Positions 16,491-25,536 are shown, counted from the first letter of the stretch. The stretch is DNA of 64,000 nt from Modestobacter sp. VKM Ac-2985 (GCF_026967925.1 NZ_JAPVBI010000001.1:124001-188000), one strand, 5' to 3'. Numbers and translations: made by a program. The notes: generated by a model not told the origin, from the sequence alone.

Positions 16491-19139
16491 TCACACGCTG
16501 CGGCGGACCTTGAGCTGCGGCGGGCGGCCGTCGGGGTCGATGAAGTAGCGGTAGGCGGGAGCGGCCAGGACCCGCTTCCACGTGGCCGGACGCTCGACGA
16601 CGTGCTCGCGCAGTCGGCCGGGAGGGCGGGGGCCGCGACGTCCGCCGGCGTGCCAGGCGTCCAGGGCGGCGGCGCTCTGCCGGAACGCCGCGACGGCGTC
16701 GTCCGGGTGGAGCAGGTCGTCGTCGTCGCCGTCGGCCCGGTCCAGGTGCTCGCGCATCAGCGTCAGCCGCAGCTCCCGGGCGAACCGGCGGGCACCGTCT
16801 CCGTGCCCGCCCGGGTCGACCGGTTCCCGCGGGTCGCGGTCGGCGTCGAGCACGGCCGCGGTCAGCTCCGAGTCGTGCGTCCAGGACCGCCGGTTGAAGT
16901 TGTCGCTGCCGACCGTGGCCCACACGTCGTCGACGACGCAGACCTTGGCGTGCACGTACACCGGCTTGCCCCGTGGGTTCTCCACGTCGAAGACCTGCAC
17001 CCGGTCCTCGCCGGCTGCCCGGACCATCTCCAGGGCGCGGGACTGCCCGATGGCCGCCGGCAGGATGCTGACCGGGCTGTCCTTGTCCGGGTGCCGGGGC
17101 ACGACGACGACCAGGCGCAAGCTCGGCCGGGCGCGCAGCGCATCGGCGAACACCCGGGCGACGTCGGTGGACCACATGTACTGGTCCTCCACGTAGACCA
17201 GGTGCTCGGCCCGGGCCAGTGCCTTGGCGTAGCCACGGGCGACGCTGCGCTCGCCGTCCGGGGCGAAGGGGTAGCCGGGCCAGCGGTTGGGATAGGTGCG
17301 CAGCAGCTGGACGGCGCACGACCCCTCGCCCTGCGGCGCCGGCAGCGCCTCGGGCAGGGACGAGGGCGTGCGGTCCTGCCCACGGAGCAGGTCGGGCAGC
17401 ACGTGCCACGGCATCCGGGTGAGCGCGGCGGGGTCCTCCCACCGCTCCCGGAACACCGTCTCGACCTCCCGGACGACCGGTCCGTGCAGCTCGACCTGGA
17501 CGTCGTGCCACGCCGGGGTGTCGCCGTAGGCGTCGGCGAACGGACGGGGCTGCGGGTCGCCCTCGTGCCCCGCGTCGTCCCGACGGCTGTGCGCCACGTC
17601 GATCCCGCCGACGAAGGCGACGTCCTCGGCCGGGCGGTCCCGGTGCCGGACGACGACGAACTTCTGGTGGTGGCTGCCCATCGGCCGGACCCGCTGGTCG
17701 AGGAGGACCTCGCCGCCGGTCTCGTTCACGTCCCGGGAGAGGTCCCGGTTCTGCTCGGCGGAGAACGCCATCGACTCCAGGTGTGACCGCCAGATCAGCC
17801 CCTTGACCAGGGCGCCGCGGCGGACGGCGTCCGACAGGGCCTTGCCCACGGTCAGCCCGTCCTCGGTGAGCAGCTCGTCGGTGTCGCCACGCCAGCCGGC
17901 GAGGAACACCACGTCGCCGCGCCCGGCACCGGCGAGCGCGTCGGCCAGGGTGGAGAAGTAGCTGCTGCCGTGCACGATCGGCCGCACCCGGTTGCCCTCG
18001 GTCCACGCCCGGACGCGGGTCGCGCCGTTGCCGCGCTCGGCGTCGGAGAGCAGCCAGGCCTCGGGGCCGGCCGGGGCAGCGGGTGGCAGGTCGAGCGTGG
18101 CGTCCAGGCGGGCGGCCAGCTCGGCGCCGTCCGGAGCCCGGACGACCGGCACCGCACCCACGGCACCGTCCTGCTGACCACCGTCCGGCTGACCGCCGCC
18201 CGGCAGGACCTGGCGCAGCGCGATCGCCTCCACCCGGTCCGGGTGGCGGCGCGCGAAGTCCTGGTAGATCGCCGGGTCGTGCTCGCCGTCGTCGCCCACC
18301 AGCACCCAGCGGATGTCGGGCAGGTCGGCGGCCAGCCGCTCCAGGGACCCGCTCTTGTGCGCCCGGCCGTCGCGGAACCAGCCGCGCGGGGTGATGCCCC
18401 AGTCGGTCATCAGCAGCGCCCCCGCCGGGAACCGGTTCCGGTCGAGGAACCGGGCCACCGGGCCGGCCAGGTTCCACGGGCCGTTGCTCAGGTAGACCAC
18501 CGGCGCGTGCGGGTGGTCCTGCACCAGCCGGGTCAGCAGGCCGGCCATGCCCGGCACCATCGTGCGCCCGCTGCTGGACCGGGCGAGCGTGCGCCAGGCT
18601 GCCCGCAGCGGGTGTCGCAGCCCGGTGATCCAGACCGTGTCGTCGACGTCGCAGACCACGCCCCGGCGCACGTCCGGCCCGGCCATGTGCACCGTGGCCG
18701 GGACCGGCTCGCGTCCGGGCAGTCGGAACTCCACGCCCGCCGGCCCGGGGGGGAGCGCGGCGTCGAGGGTGACGTCGACCAGCCCGGCCGCGTCGGACCG
18801 GACCCGGTGCCGGACGCCGTCGAGCACGACGTCGACCTCGCCGCCCGGTTCCTCCAGGGTGAGGAACCGGCGCCAGCCCGGGATGTCCCGCCGGGCGCCG
18901 GGATCGGTGCCGGTGGGCGCGAGCAGCAACCGTCCCAGCACCCGTGCGCGACCGCCGGCACCGTAGCCGGGGAAGGTCAGCGCGGCCGGGTGCCAGCCGC
19001 GGCGCCGGGCCACCCGGGCCAGCTGGTCCCGTAGGCCGTTCTCCGCCCGGTAGGCGATCCGGACCAGCCGGCTGGGGGCATCGTCGGTGAGGCTGTCGGT
19101 GTCCGGCTCGGTGGTCTCGTGGCGGGTCTCCCCGGTCAT
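16491..19139 (-). CDS. App1-type phosphatidate phosphatase fused to phospholipase D
   Basis: This 882-residue protein joins two lipid enzymes. Residues about 25-365 form an App1-like phosphatase with the HAD nucleophile motif DVDDT (164-168), VYLSNGPWN and VLVGDDGEHD. Residues about 400-880 are a phospholipase D domain with two HKD motifs: SHHQKFVVVRH (His491, Lys493) followed by FVGGID, and HAKVCVVDD (His730, Lys732, Asp737) followed by GSDNFNRRSW. There is no signal peptide or membrane segment. A plausible path is PLD hydrolysis of phospholipid to phosphatidate and App1 dephosphorylation to diacylglycerol in one polypeptide. ATG 19139 has AGGGAG 8 nt upstream. It is convergent with the transporter (6 bp gap). 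Confidence 0.88.
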   Translation of the reverse strand: MTGETRHETTEPDTDSLTDDAPSRLVRIAYRAENGLRDQLARVARRRGWHPAALTFPGYGAGGRARVLGRLLLAPTGTDPGARRDIPGWRRFLTLEEPGGEVDVVLDGVRHRVRSDAAGLVDVTLDAALPPGPAGVEFRLPGREPVPATVHMAGPDVRRGVVCDVDDTVWITGLRHPLRAAWRTLARSSSGRTMVPGMAGLLTRLVQDHPHAPVVYLSNGPWNLAGPVARFLDRNRFPAGALLMTDWGITPRGWFRDGRAHKSGSLERLAADLPDIRWVLVGDDGEHDPAIYQDFARRHPDRVEAIALRQVLPGGGQPDGGQQDGAVGAVPVVRAPDGAELAARLDATLDLPPAAPAGPEAWLLSDAERGNGATRVRAWTEGNRVRPIVHGSSYFSTLADALAGAGRGDVVFLAGWRGDTDELLTEDGLTVGKALSDAVRRGALVKGLIWRSHLESMAFSAEQNRDLSRDVNETGGEVLLDQRVRPMGSHHQKFVVVRHRDRPAEDVAFVGGIDVAHSRRDDAGHEGDPQPRPFADAYGDTPAWHDVQVELHGPVVREVETVFRERWEDPAALTRMPWHVLPDLLRGQDRTPSSLPEALPAPQGEGSCAVQLLRTYPNRWPGYPFAPDGERSVARGYAKALARAEHLVYVEDQYMWSTDVARVFADALRARPSLRLVVVVPRHPDKDSPVSILPAAIGQSRALEMVRAAGEDRVQVFDVENPRGKPVYVHAKVCVVDDVWATVGSDNFNRRSWTHDSELTAAVLDADRDPREPVDPGGHGDGARRFARELRLTLMREHLDRADGDDDDLLHPDDAVAAFRQSAAALDAWHAGGRRGPRPPGRLREHVVERPATWKRVLAAPAYRYFIDPDGRPPQLKVRRSV

Positions 19140-19351
19140 CCAGCAGCTCCCTGTGTCGTGGACGCCTCCCCCGGCCGACCGTCGCGACGTGGTGCGGGCC
19201 GAGGAGGGCTGGTGATCAGTCCTACCGTGGAACCAGCTGGTCCGCTCCTGCGTTGCGGGGATGGCCGCCACCGGTCAGGCGTGCAGAGGCCGTCCTGTGG
19301 GCACTGCAGGGTGATGCGGCACGTCCAGATCGCCCAACGGAGAGGAACAGT

Positions 19352-19402
19352 GTGACCCAGCTCGGCTCGCGGCAGGACGTCCCGAGGAGCGGCGGCCGGT
19401 GA
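19352..19402 (+). CDS. 16-codon leader ORF coupled to the CNNM gene
   Basis: A GTG at 19352, with GGAGAGG 6 nt upstream, opens a frame of 16 codons (MTQLGSRQDVPRSGGR) whose TGA overlaps the GTG start of the next gene as GTGA. The strong ribosome-binding site and the overlap suggest real translation and coupling. It could be a sensing leader peptide for an ion transporter or simply a translation enhancer. It has no recognisable domain. Confidence 0.45.
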   Translation: MTQLGSRQDVPRSGGR

Positions 19403-20790
19403 TCGAGTGGTTGCTCTTGTTGGCCGCCGTCCTCCTCGTCGCTGCCAACGCGGTCTTCGTCGCCGCGGAGTTCTCGCTCATCGCCGCCGACCGGGTCACC
19501 CTGGAGGCGGAGGCGGAGGCCGGTGACCGCCGGGCGGCCGGGGTCGTCGCGGCGATGCGGTCGCTGTCCACCCAGCTCTCCGGGGCGCAGCTGGGCATCA
19601 CCGTGACCAGCCTGGTCGTCGGGTTCATCGCCGAGCCGTCGCTGGCCACGCTGCTGCGCGGGCCGCTGGGGCTGACCGGCCTGGGCGACGGGGCGGTGAC
19701 CGCGATCTCGGTCGGGGTGGCACTCGCCGTCGCCACCGGGGTGCAGATGGTCTTCGGCGAGCTCGTGCCCAAGAACTGGGCGATCGCCGAACCGACCCGG
19801 GTGGGGAAGTTCGTGGCCGGGCCACAGCGGGCCTTCACGACCGCGACCCGCCCGCTGATCACCTTCCTCAACGGGTCGGCGAACCGGTTGCTGCACCTGA
19901 TGGGCATCACCCCGACCGAGGAGCTCGCCTCCGCGCGGGCCCCGCAGGAGCTGGCCTCGCTGGTCAACCGGTCCGGGCAGGCCGGGACGCTGGACGAGGG
20001 CACGGCCGACCTCATCGCCCGGTCCATCGAGTTCGGTGACCGGACGGCGGCCGACGTGATGACCCCGCGTCCCCGCGTCCGCTTCCTCCGCGCCGACCAG
20101 CCGGTCGCCGACCTGCTGGCGCTGGCTGCCTCCAGCGGTCACGCGCGGTTCCCCGTGGAGGGGGAGGGCGTCGACGACGTCGTCGGGGTGGTGCACTTCA
20201 AGCACGCGATGGCGGTGCCGGCGGCACAGCGGGCGACCCGCACGGTGGGCGAGGTGATGGTGCCGGTGCGCGCGGTGCCGGAGACCGTCGAGCTCGACCC
20301 GTTGCTGGAGACGCTCCGCGAGCCGGGGCTGCAGGTGGCCGTGGTGGTCGACGAGTACGGCGGCACCGCCGGCATCGTGACCCTGGAGGACCTCATCGAG
20401 GAGATCGTCGGCGAGATCGACGACGAGCAGGACGCTCCCGTCCACCGGCAGCGACGGGCACCGGACGGGTCCTGGGTGCTCTCCGGCCTGCTGCGGCCCG
20501 ACGAGGCCGGGGAGGCCGTCGGGCTGGAGCTGCCCGAGGGCGAGGGCACGGACACCCTCGGCGGGCTGCTCACCGAGCGGCTGGGCCGGCTGCCGCGGGT
20601 CGGGGACCGCGTCGTCCTGCCGGCCCGTGACGTCACCCACCCCGATCCGGACGGCGTCCCCGTCCCGACCGAGGTGGCGGTGACGGTGACCCGGCTGGAC
20701 GGCCACCGGGTCGACCGGGTGCGGATGCGCCGCACCGGGGGCGCGACCGCGGCCTCGGCCCGACAGACCGAGACGGAGAACGCCCGATGA
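19399..20790 (+). CDS. CNNM/CorC-type hemolysin-family ion transporter (full length)
   Basis: The 463-residue protein has an N-terminal DUF21/CNNM membrane domain with about four segments (1-200, including VLLVAANAVFVAAEFSLI and the conserved GELVPKNWAI), a CBS pair (about 215-335, VVVDEYGGTAGIVTLEDLIEEIVGEI) and a C-terminal CorC_HlyC domain (about 345-435). Relatives export or sense Mg2+ or Co2+. GTG 19399 follows GAGGAG at 9 nt and overlaps the stop of a small leader ORF. It overlaps the next, homologous gene by ATGA, and the two proteins may form a heteromer. Confidence 0.88.
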   Translation: MIEWLLLLAAVLLVAANAVFVAAEFSLIAADRVTLEAEAEAGDRRAAGVVAAMRSLSTQLSGAQLGITVTSLVVGFIAEPSLATLLRGPLGLTGLGDGAVTAISVGVALAVATGVQMVFGELVPKNWAIAEPTRVGKFVAGPQRAFTTATRPLITFLNGSANRLLHLMGITPTEELASARAPQELASLVNRSGQAGTLDEGTADLIARSIEFGDRTAADVMTPRPRVRFLRADQPVADLLALAASSGHARFPVEGEGVDDVVGVVHFKHAMAVPAAQRATRTVGEVMVPVRAVPETVELDPLLETLREPGLQVAVVVDEYGGTAGIVTLEDLIEEIVGEIDDEQDAPVHRQRRAPDGSWVLSGLLRPDEAGEAVGLELPEGEGTDTLGGLLTERLGRLPRVGDRVVLPARDVTHPDPDGVPVPTEVAVTVTRLDGHRVDRVRMRRTGGATAASARQTETENAR

Positions 20791-21842
20791 GCGACACCGT
20801 GGCCATCCTGCTCGCGGTGTTCCTGCTGGCCGGGAACGCCTTCTTCGTGGGAGCCGAGTTCGCGCTGGTCTCTGCGCGGCGCACCCAGATCGAGCCGCGC
20901 GCGGCCGAGGGCGTGCGCGGTGCCCGGACGACGTTGAAGGCGATCGAGAACGTCTCGTTGATGATGGCCGGTGCCCAGCTGGGCATCACGGTCTGCTCGC
21001 TGGGGCTGGGCGCCGTGGGCGAGCCGGCCGTGGCGCACCTGCTCGAGGGGCCCTTCGCCGCGGCGGGCCTGCCCGAGGCGCTGGTGCACCCGATCGCGTT
21101 CGCCATCGCGCTCGCCGTCGTGGTGTTCCTGCACATGGTGCTGGGCGAGATGGTGCCCAAGAACATCTCCCTGGCCGGCCCGGAGCGGGCGGCGCTGCTG
21201 CTCGGGCCGCCGCTGTACTGGGTCGTCCGCGCGCTGCACCCGCTGATCTGGCTGCTCAACCAGGTGGCCAACCTGGTGCTGCGGGCACTGCGGGTGACGC
21301 CGCAGGACGAGGTCAGCTCCACGTTCACCCGCGACCAGGTGACCGGCCTGATCGGGGAGTCGCGCCGCGAGGGACTGATCGACGAGCGGGAGCACCAGCT
21401 GCTCACCGGTGCGCTGCAGTTCGACGAGCAGCGCACCGCCGACGTGGCGATCCCGACGGCGGACCTGGTCACCGTGCCGCGCCGGATCACCGTCGGCGAG
21501 CTCGAGGACGTGTGCGCGGCCACCGGTTTCTCACGGTTCCCGGTCACCGACGACGACGGCGGCCTCGCGGGCTACGTGCACCTCAAGGACTTCCTCGCCG
21601 TCCCGTCGGAGGAGCGGGACGCCCCGATCGCCCCGGCGCTCATCCGGCCCCTGGCCGGTGCGACGACCGACCAGGGGCTGCGCGACGTGCTGGCGACCAT
21701 GCAGCGGGACGGCGCGCACCTGGCCGTCGTCCGTGACGACGGCGGTCGGACCGTCGGCGTGGTCGCGCTCGAGGACGTGCTGGAGGAGCTGGTCGGCGAG
21801 GTGCGGGACGCCGCCCAGACGGTGGCGGCCGGTCGCCGGTAG
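20787..21842 (+). CDS. CNNM/CorC-type ion transporter lacking the C-terminal domain
   Basis: The 351-residue paralogue of the preceding protein has the DUF21 membrane domain (about 1-200, GNAFFVGAEFALVSARR and GEMVPKNISLAG) and a CBS pair ending in GVVALEDVLEELVGEVRDA. It then stops 12 residues later, so the CorC_HlyC domain of the upstream protein is missing. Pairs of a long and a short CNNM gene are common in actinobacteria. The start overlaps the upstream stop (ATGA). The asymmetry suggests one regulatory and one core subunit. Confidence 0.87.
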   Translation: MSDTVAILLAVFLLAGNAFFVGAEFALVSARRTQIEPRAAEGVRGARTTLKAIENVSLMMAGAQLGITVCSLGLGAVGEPAVAHLLEGPFAAAGLPEALVHPIAFAIALAVVVFLHMVLGEMVPKNISLAGPERAALLLGPPLYWVVRALHPLIWLLNQVANLVLRALRVTPQDEVSSTFTRDQVTGLIGESRREGLIDEREHQLLTGALQFDEQRTADVAIPTADLVTVPRRITVGELEDVCAATGFSRFPVTDDDGGLAGYVHLKDFLAVPSEERDAPIAPALIRPLAGATTDQGLRDVLATMQRDGAHLAVVRDDGGRTVGVVALEDVLEELVGEVRDAAQTVAAGRR

Positions 21843-21856
21843 CGGGACCGGACCGG

Positions 21857-23683
21857 TCAGCTGCGGCGTGACCCCCGGGCGGACCGGTTGCGCCGGCCGG
21901 CGCCCCCACCGGTGTTGGCGGTCGGCGCGGGACGGTCGCCCGTCCGGGCGCCACCCCGGCCGCGGCCGCCGCCGGCCGGACGGGACCGCTCAGCGGCGCC
22001 CCGCCCGGACCGCGGGCCGCTGCACGGGCGGCAGGTGGTGAACCACGGGGCGATCGAGGTGCCGCACTCGGTGCACGTGCCCGAGCGGCCGATGGCGATC
22101 GCGTCGGGCAGCAGCTCGGTGATCGTCTCGGCGCACGCCTCCTCGAGCTCGGCGGCGTCGTCGCTGTCCAGGCCGGCCACGCCGGGGAACTGGCGGAGCA
22201 GGGTCTGGGCGTCCCGCGCGGCGGCAGCGGCCTGCTCGTACTCCTCGACCGAGCCCTTGACGGGGTACTCGGGGAGCACGGTCTCGACCGGCACCGGGAG
22301 ACCGACCGCGTGCTGCAGGGCGGCCCGGGCCAGCACCAGCCAGCGGGTGCGCCGCGGCGGATTGTAGTCGATGGCCAGGTTGATCAGCCGCCACACCGTC
22401 TGCAGGTCGCCGGCCTCGCCGAGCGGTCCGCGCAGCAGCGGCAGCAGGGCGTGCACCCGCAGCACCAGGCCGGTGACGTCGTCGGCGGTCATGCCCTCGT
22501 CCTGGGTCGCGACCCGCGCCCAGGCCATCCAGCGGGTCAGCGCCTCGGGCAGGTCGACCGCCTCGAACGCGCCGAGGTCCTCCAGCTCCGGGCGGAGGCG
22601 GGGTCGGCGCTTGGGCAGGTCGCTCATCTCGTCGCCGCGGGCGACCGCGGCGCCGGCACCGACCAGCGCGCCGACCGGCTTGAGCCCGGCGACGCCGATC
22701 AGGATGCCGGTCTGGCCGTGCCCGGTGAGCCCGTACCGGCCGGCGCGCCCGGCGATCTGGGCGACCTCCCAGGTGCGCAGCGGGCGCAGCTCCTGGCCGT
22801 CGAACTTGGTGGTCTCGGCGAACAGCACCGTGGTGGCCGGCACGTTGATGCCGTGGCCGATGACGTCGGTGGTCACCAGCACGTCGAACTCGCCGCGGGT
22901 GAACCGGTCGATGACCTGGCGGCGGGTGGCCGGCGGCAGCGCGCCGTAGAGCACGCCGACCTTGCCGGGCCGGTGCTGGTCCAGCTCGGCGGCGACGGCG
23001 TAGACGGCCTTGCGGGAGAAGGCCACGACCAGGGTCTGCGGGCGGACGGCGTCGGTGCGCACCGGTGCCTTGAGGACGTCGAGGCGCGACAACCGCTTGT
23101 GGTTGACGACCTGCACCTGCTGGGCGTCGGTGACCAGTGGCTTGAGCACCAGGTAGGCCTCGGCGGCGGAGATGAGGTGCATCTCGCGGTACTCACCGGT
23201 CAGCAGCAGCCGGGCCCAGTGGTGGCCACGGTCGGGGTCGGTGACCCAGTGGGACTCGTCCAGGACGAGCAGCTCGCCCCGGTCGGGGGCCTTCTCCACG
23301 GTGCAGCAGACGATCGCCGCGTTCGGGTCGATCTCCTCCTCGCCGGTGGACAGGCCGACGGTGCCGGGCGGGAGCTGGGCGGAGAGCTTGGCGTAGGCCT
23401 CGTGCGCCAGCTGGCGCAGCGGGGCGGCGTAGACGCCCGAGCCGGTGGCGGCCAGCGCCTGCAGCGACTCGTAGGTCTTGCCGGAGTTGGTCGGGCCGAG
23501 GTGGAAGACCACCTTCTCGGGGCGGGTGGCCCGGGAGGGGAGCTCGGGAGCAGCGCCGTCCACCCAGATCTGCTGGGCGCGCTTCTCGTCGCGCGCGGCG
23601 ATCCGGTCGGCGTCACGGGTGGCGGCCTCGCGGGAGGCGCTGCGCTCGCGGCGACGGGTGGGGGACTGCGGGGGGACGGTCAC
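21857..23683 (-). CDS. SUV3-like DExH RNA helicase
   Basis: The 608-residue protein resembles the mitochondrial SUV3 helicases of the degradosome. It has Walker A GPTNSGKT (63-70) followed by YESLQAL, DESHW as the DExH box, motif VLYGALPP, TDVIGHGINVPA and QIAGRAGRYG. Near residue 545 a CTEC...CRPC pair forms a predicted zinc ribbon, and the last 50 residues are rich in Arg, Gly and Ser, like RNA-binding tails. An ATP-dependent RNA-unwinding role in RNA decay is inferred. The GTG at 23683 has no clear ribosome-binding site. It is convergent with the ion transporter pair (14 bp). Confidence 0.82.
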   Translation of the reverse strand: MTVPPQSPTRRRERSASREAATRDADRIAARDEKRAQQIWVDGAAPELPSRATRPEKVVFHLGPTNSGKTYESLQALAATGSGVYAAPLRQLAHEAYAKLSAQLPPGTVGLSTGEEEIDPNAAIVCCTVEKAPDRGELLVLDESHWVTDPDRGHHWARLLLTGEYREMHLISAAEAYLVLKPLVTDAQQVQVVNHKRLSRLDVLKAPVRTDAVRPQTLVVAFSRKAVYAVAAELDQHRPGKVGVLYGALPPATRRQVIDRFTRGEFDVLVTTDVIGHGINVPATTVLFAETTKFDGQELRPLRTWEVAQIAGRAGRYGLTGHGQTGILIGVAGLKPVGALVGAGAAVARGDEMSDLPKRRPRLRPELEDLGAFEAVDLPEALTRWMAWARVATQDEGMTADDVTGLVLRVHALLPLLRGPLGEAGDLQTVWRLINLAIDYNPPRRTRWLVLARAALQHAVGLPVPVETVLPEYPVKGSVEEYEQAAAAARDAQTLLRQFPGVAGLDSDDAAELEEACAETITELLPDAIAIGRSGTCTECGTSIAPWFTTCRPCSGPRSGRGAAERSRPAGGGRGRGGARTGDRPAPTANTGGGAGRRNRSARGSRRS

Positions 23684-23918
23684 AGACAGGGAGTGTCCTT
23701 CGCTGAGGGATCAGGCGGTGGGAGGTCGACGCGCACGAGCGCGGACCATCACGAGGTGGAACACCGCCAGTGCCCCCATCATGCCCGACGGTGCCATCCC
23801 GACGGAGCACGCAGTGGCGACGCGGCGCCGGGCGGAGGCCGGCCTCGACTCCGGTCGGCGGCCCGTGCGTCCGCCGCCGGCCCCGTTCCGGGGGTGGGGC
23901 GCTAGCCTCGGACCGCCA

Positions 23919-24005
23919 GGAGGGCTCGCCTAGTGGCCGATGGCGGCGGTCTTGAAAACCGCTAGGGGTGAAAGCTCCTCGTGGGTTCGAATCCCACGCC
24001 CTCCG
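23919..24005 (+). tRNA. tRNA-Ser(TGA)
   Basis: The 87-nt gene folds as a type II tRNA. Acceptor stem is ggagggc with gccctcc (23998-24004), anticodon stem gcggt/accgc around loop cttgaaa with anticodon TGA (23953-23955), long variable arm 23965-23979, and T arm gtggg-ttcgaat-cccac. No CCA is encoded. A TAGCCT -10 box lies at 23903-23908. Its 3' half is the attachment site of the island that follows. Confidence 0.95.
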
Positions 24006-24006
24006 C
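23951..24006 (+). repeat. attL: tRNA-Ser 3' half
   Basis: Blocks 23951-23964 (14 nt, cttgaaaaccgcta) and 23980-24006 (27 nt, T arm and acceptor strand) recur identically at 33727-33740 and 33757-33783. The variable arm between them differs. These direct repeats bound the island; the integrase gene begins 56 bp inside. Confidence 0.85.
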
Positions 24007-24060
24007 TCTGATCAGCACGTTCGTACGGGCTCGACCTGGCGCTGGGCCTGGTACCGGGTC

Positions 24061-25206
24061 TCAGCGCCCCCGGCGTGCCCGCTGCGTGCCCGTACGGTTC
24101 ACGCGCGTGCCCGCTGCGAGGCGGCCCAGTCGTGCTGCCACTTCGGCGTCCCGGCTCTCCGCGGCGTGCTGGTAGATCATGGCCGCGCGTGACGAGGAGT
24201 GGCCGGCCCGGCGCATCACCTCGGCGAGGGTTGCCCCGCTCTGGGCCGCCAGCGTCAGGCCGGCGTGGCGGAGATCGTGCAAGTGCGCCCCGGGCAGTGC
24301 GGCCCTGGTTCGTGCTGTGGCCCACGCCGCGTGCACGTGGTGGGCGCGCAGGGTGCTGCCGTCAGGCCTGGCGAACAGCCGGTCGGCGGGTGAAGCCGAT
24401 CCGCGCACGCGGAGGTGCTCGTCCAGCGCGTCGACTCCCTGGTCGGGCAGGTGCACTGTCCGCTGGCTCCCAGCCTTGGGAGCGCCTTCGCGCGGCCCGT
24501 CGTCGGTCTCGACGACCTGGCGTCGCACCGCCACGGTGCCCGCGTCCAGGTCGACGTCTTCGATGCGCAGGGCGACGAGCTCACCCAGCCGTAGGTGGCT
24601 CCAGAAGGCGAGCTGGACGAGGCCGCGTAGGTGGACAGGCATGCCGGCGGCGAGCTGCTGGACCTGCTCGAGGTCGAGCAATGGCCGCTCGTCGCTGCGC
24701 GCCTGCCCGGCGCCCGTGATGCGGCACGGGTTGCGGCCCAGGGCATCGTCGGCAACAGCGGTGGAGAGGATGGCGCGCAGGACGGCGTAGGCCTGTCGGG
24801 TGGCTGTCGGGCCCGTGGCGGCGCTGGTCTGCGCGTGCCACTGGCGCACCAGGGCGGGCGTGATGCGGTCCAGCGGCAGGTCGCCCAGCGCCGGTAGCAC
24901 CCAGCGGTCGAGCGAGTGCTGGTACGTCTCCCGGGTCCGGATGGCCAGTGGACGTCCTCGGACAGTGCGCTCAGCGAGCCAGGACTGGCTGTATTCGCGG
25001 AGCCTGACACCGCTCCGATGGGGGTCGAGCCAGGCGCCTCGCGCCATGTCCACCTCGGTCGCGGTCAGGAAACGAGCGGCATCCGTCTTGGTCGCGAAGG
25101 TGGTGGGAGCGGTCCGGTCTTTACCGTCGGGCCCCGAGTACCGAGCCTGCCATCGACCGGAGGGCAGCTTGCGCACGCGGCCGAAGCGCCGTCTGGCCTG
25201 GGCCAC
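24061..25206 (-). CDS. int: Tyrosine recombinase / island integrase
   Basis: The 381-residue integrase has an N-terminal AP2-like arm-binding region (about 1-65), a SAM-like core-binding domain (about 70-165) and a C-terminal catalytic domain. Catalytic residues are Arg in SHLRLGELVALR, HDLRHAG, the His of AGHSSSRAA and Tyr in AMIYQHA. Its 3' end faces tRNA-Ser and lies 55 bp from the tRNA, the standard arrangement for tRNA-targeting actinobacterial islands. GTG 25206 is the annotated start. The last codons overlap CGTGCCCG repeats that may be arm-type binding sites. An excisionase-like gene lies upstream on the same strand. Confidence 0.93.
   Translation of the reverse strand: MAQARRRFGRVRKLPSGRWQARYSGPDGKDRTAPTTFATKTDAARFLTATEVDMARGAWLDPHRSGVRLREYSQSWLAERTVRGRPLAIRTRETYQHSLDRWVLPALGDLPLDRITPALVRQWHAQTSAATGPTATRQAYAVLRAILSTAVADDALGRNPCRITGAGQARSDERPLLDLEQVQQLAAGMPVHLRGLVQLAFWSHLRLGELVALRIEDVDLDAGTVAVRRQVVETDDGPREGAPKAGSQRTVHLPDQGVDALDEHLRVRGSASPADRLFARPDGSTLRAHHVHAAWATARTRAALPGAHLHDLRHAGLTLAAQSGATLAEVMRRAGHSSSRAAMIYQHAAESRDAEVAARLGRLAAGTRVNRTGTQRARRGR
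24074..24119 (+). repeat. Candidate integrase arm-type sites (copy C)
   Basis: Three copies of CGTGCCCGCT/CGTGCCCGTA-type 8-10-mers occur at 24074-24083, 24085-24094 and 24106-24115. They sit 70-115 bp inside attL, within the integrase 3' end. A related repeat lies about 100 bp inside attR (33601-33631) and another at 32050-32080. Confidence 0.45.
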
Positions 25207-25314
25207 GTGGACGACCTCCGGGGGGCTCGTTGTTCGACACGGTTGAGCGGGGACCTTGGACGGACGTTCGGTCTTCCTCGTTGCTCAGGAGACCGGTAGC
25301 GGCTGCTGCGTCGG

Positions 25315-25536
25315 TCAGCGCCGGACAGCGGGCGGAGCGATGGGCTCGACCGCGCGGGCATCGAGGTAGGCATCGAGGTCGGACTGCCAGAAGCGCAGGG
25401 AGCGGCCGGCGTAGGTGAACTTGACCCTGCGCTCGGCGACCAGGCGGTAGATCAGCCGTCGTCCGCAGTGGAGGTACTCGGCCGCGCTGTCGACGTCGTG
25501 CAGCGGACCGATCGAGCGGGTGCTGTGTGCTGCCAC
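25315..25536 (-). CDS. xis: Excisionase-like helix-turn-helix protein
   Basis: This 73-residue protein has the winged MerR/excisionase-like domain often found next to actinobacterial integrases: DSAAEYLHCGRRLIYRLVAE, then VKFTYAGRSLRFWQSDLDAYLDAR. It would bind DNA near the att site and favour excision. GTG 25536 is preferred because GAGGAG lies 6 nt upstream; an ATG at 25551 would put that site inside the gene. It is 108 bp upstream of the integrase on the same strand, consistent with an int-xis transcript. Confidence 0.82.
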   Translation of the reverse strand: MAAHSTRSIGPLHDVDSAAEYLHCGRRLIYRLVAERRVKFTYAGRSLRFWQSDLDAYLDARAVEPIAPPAVRR

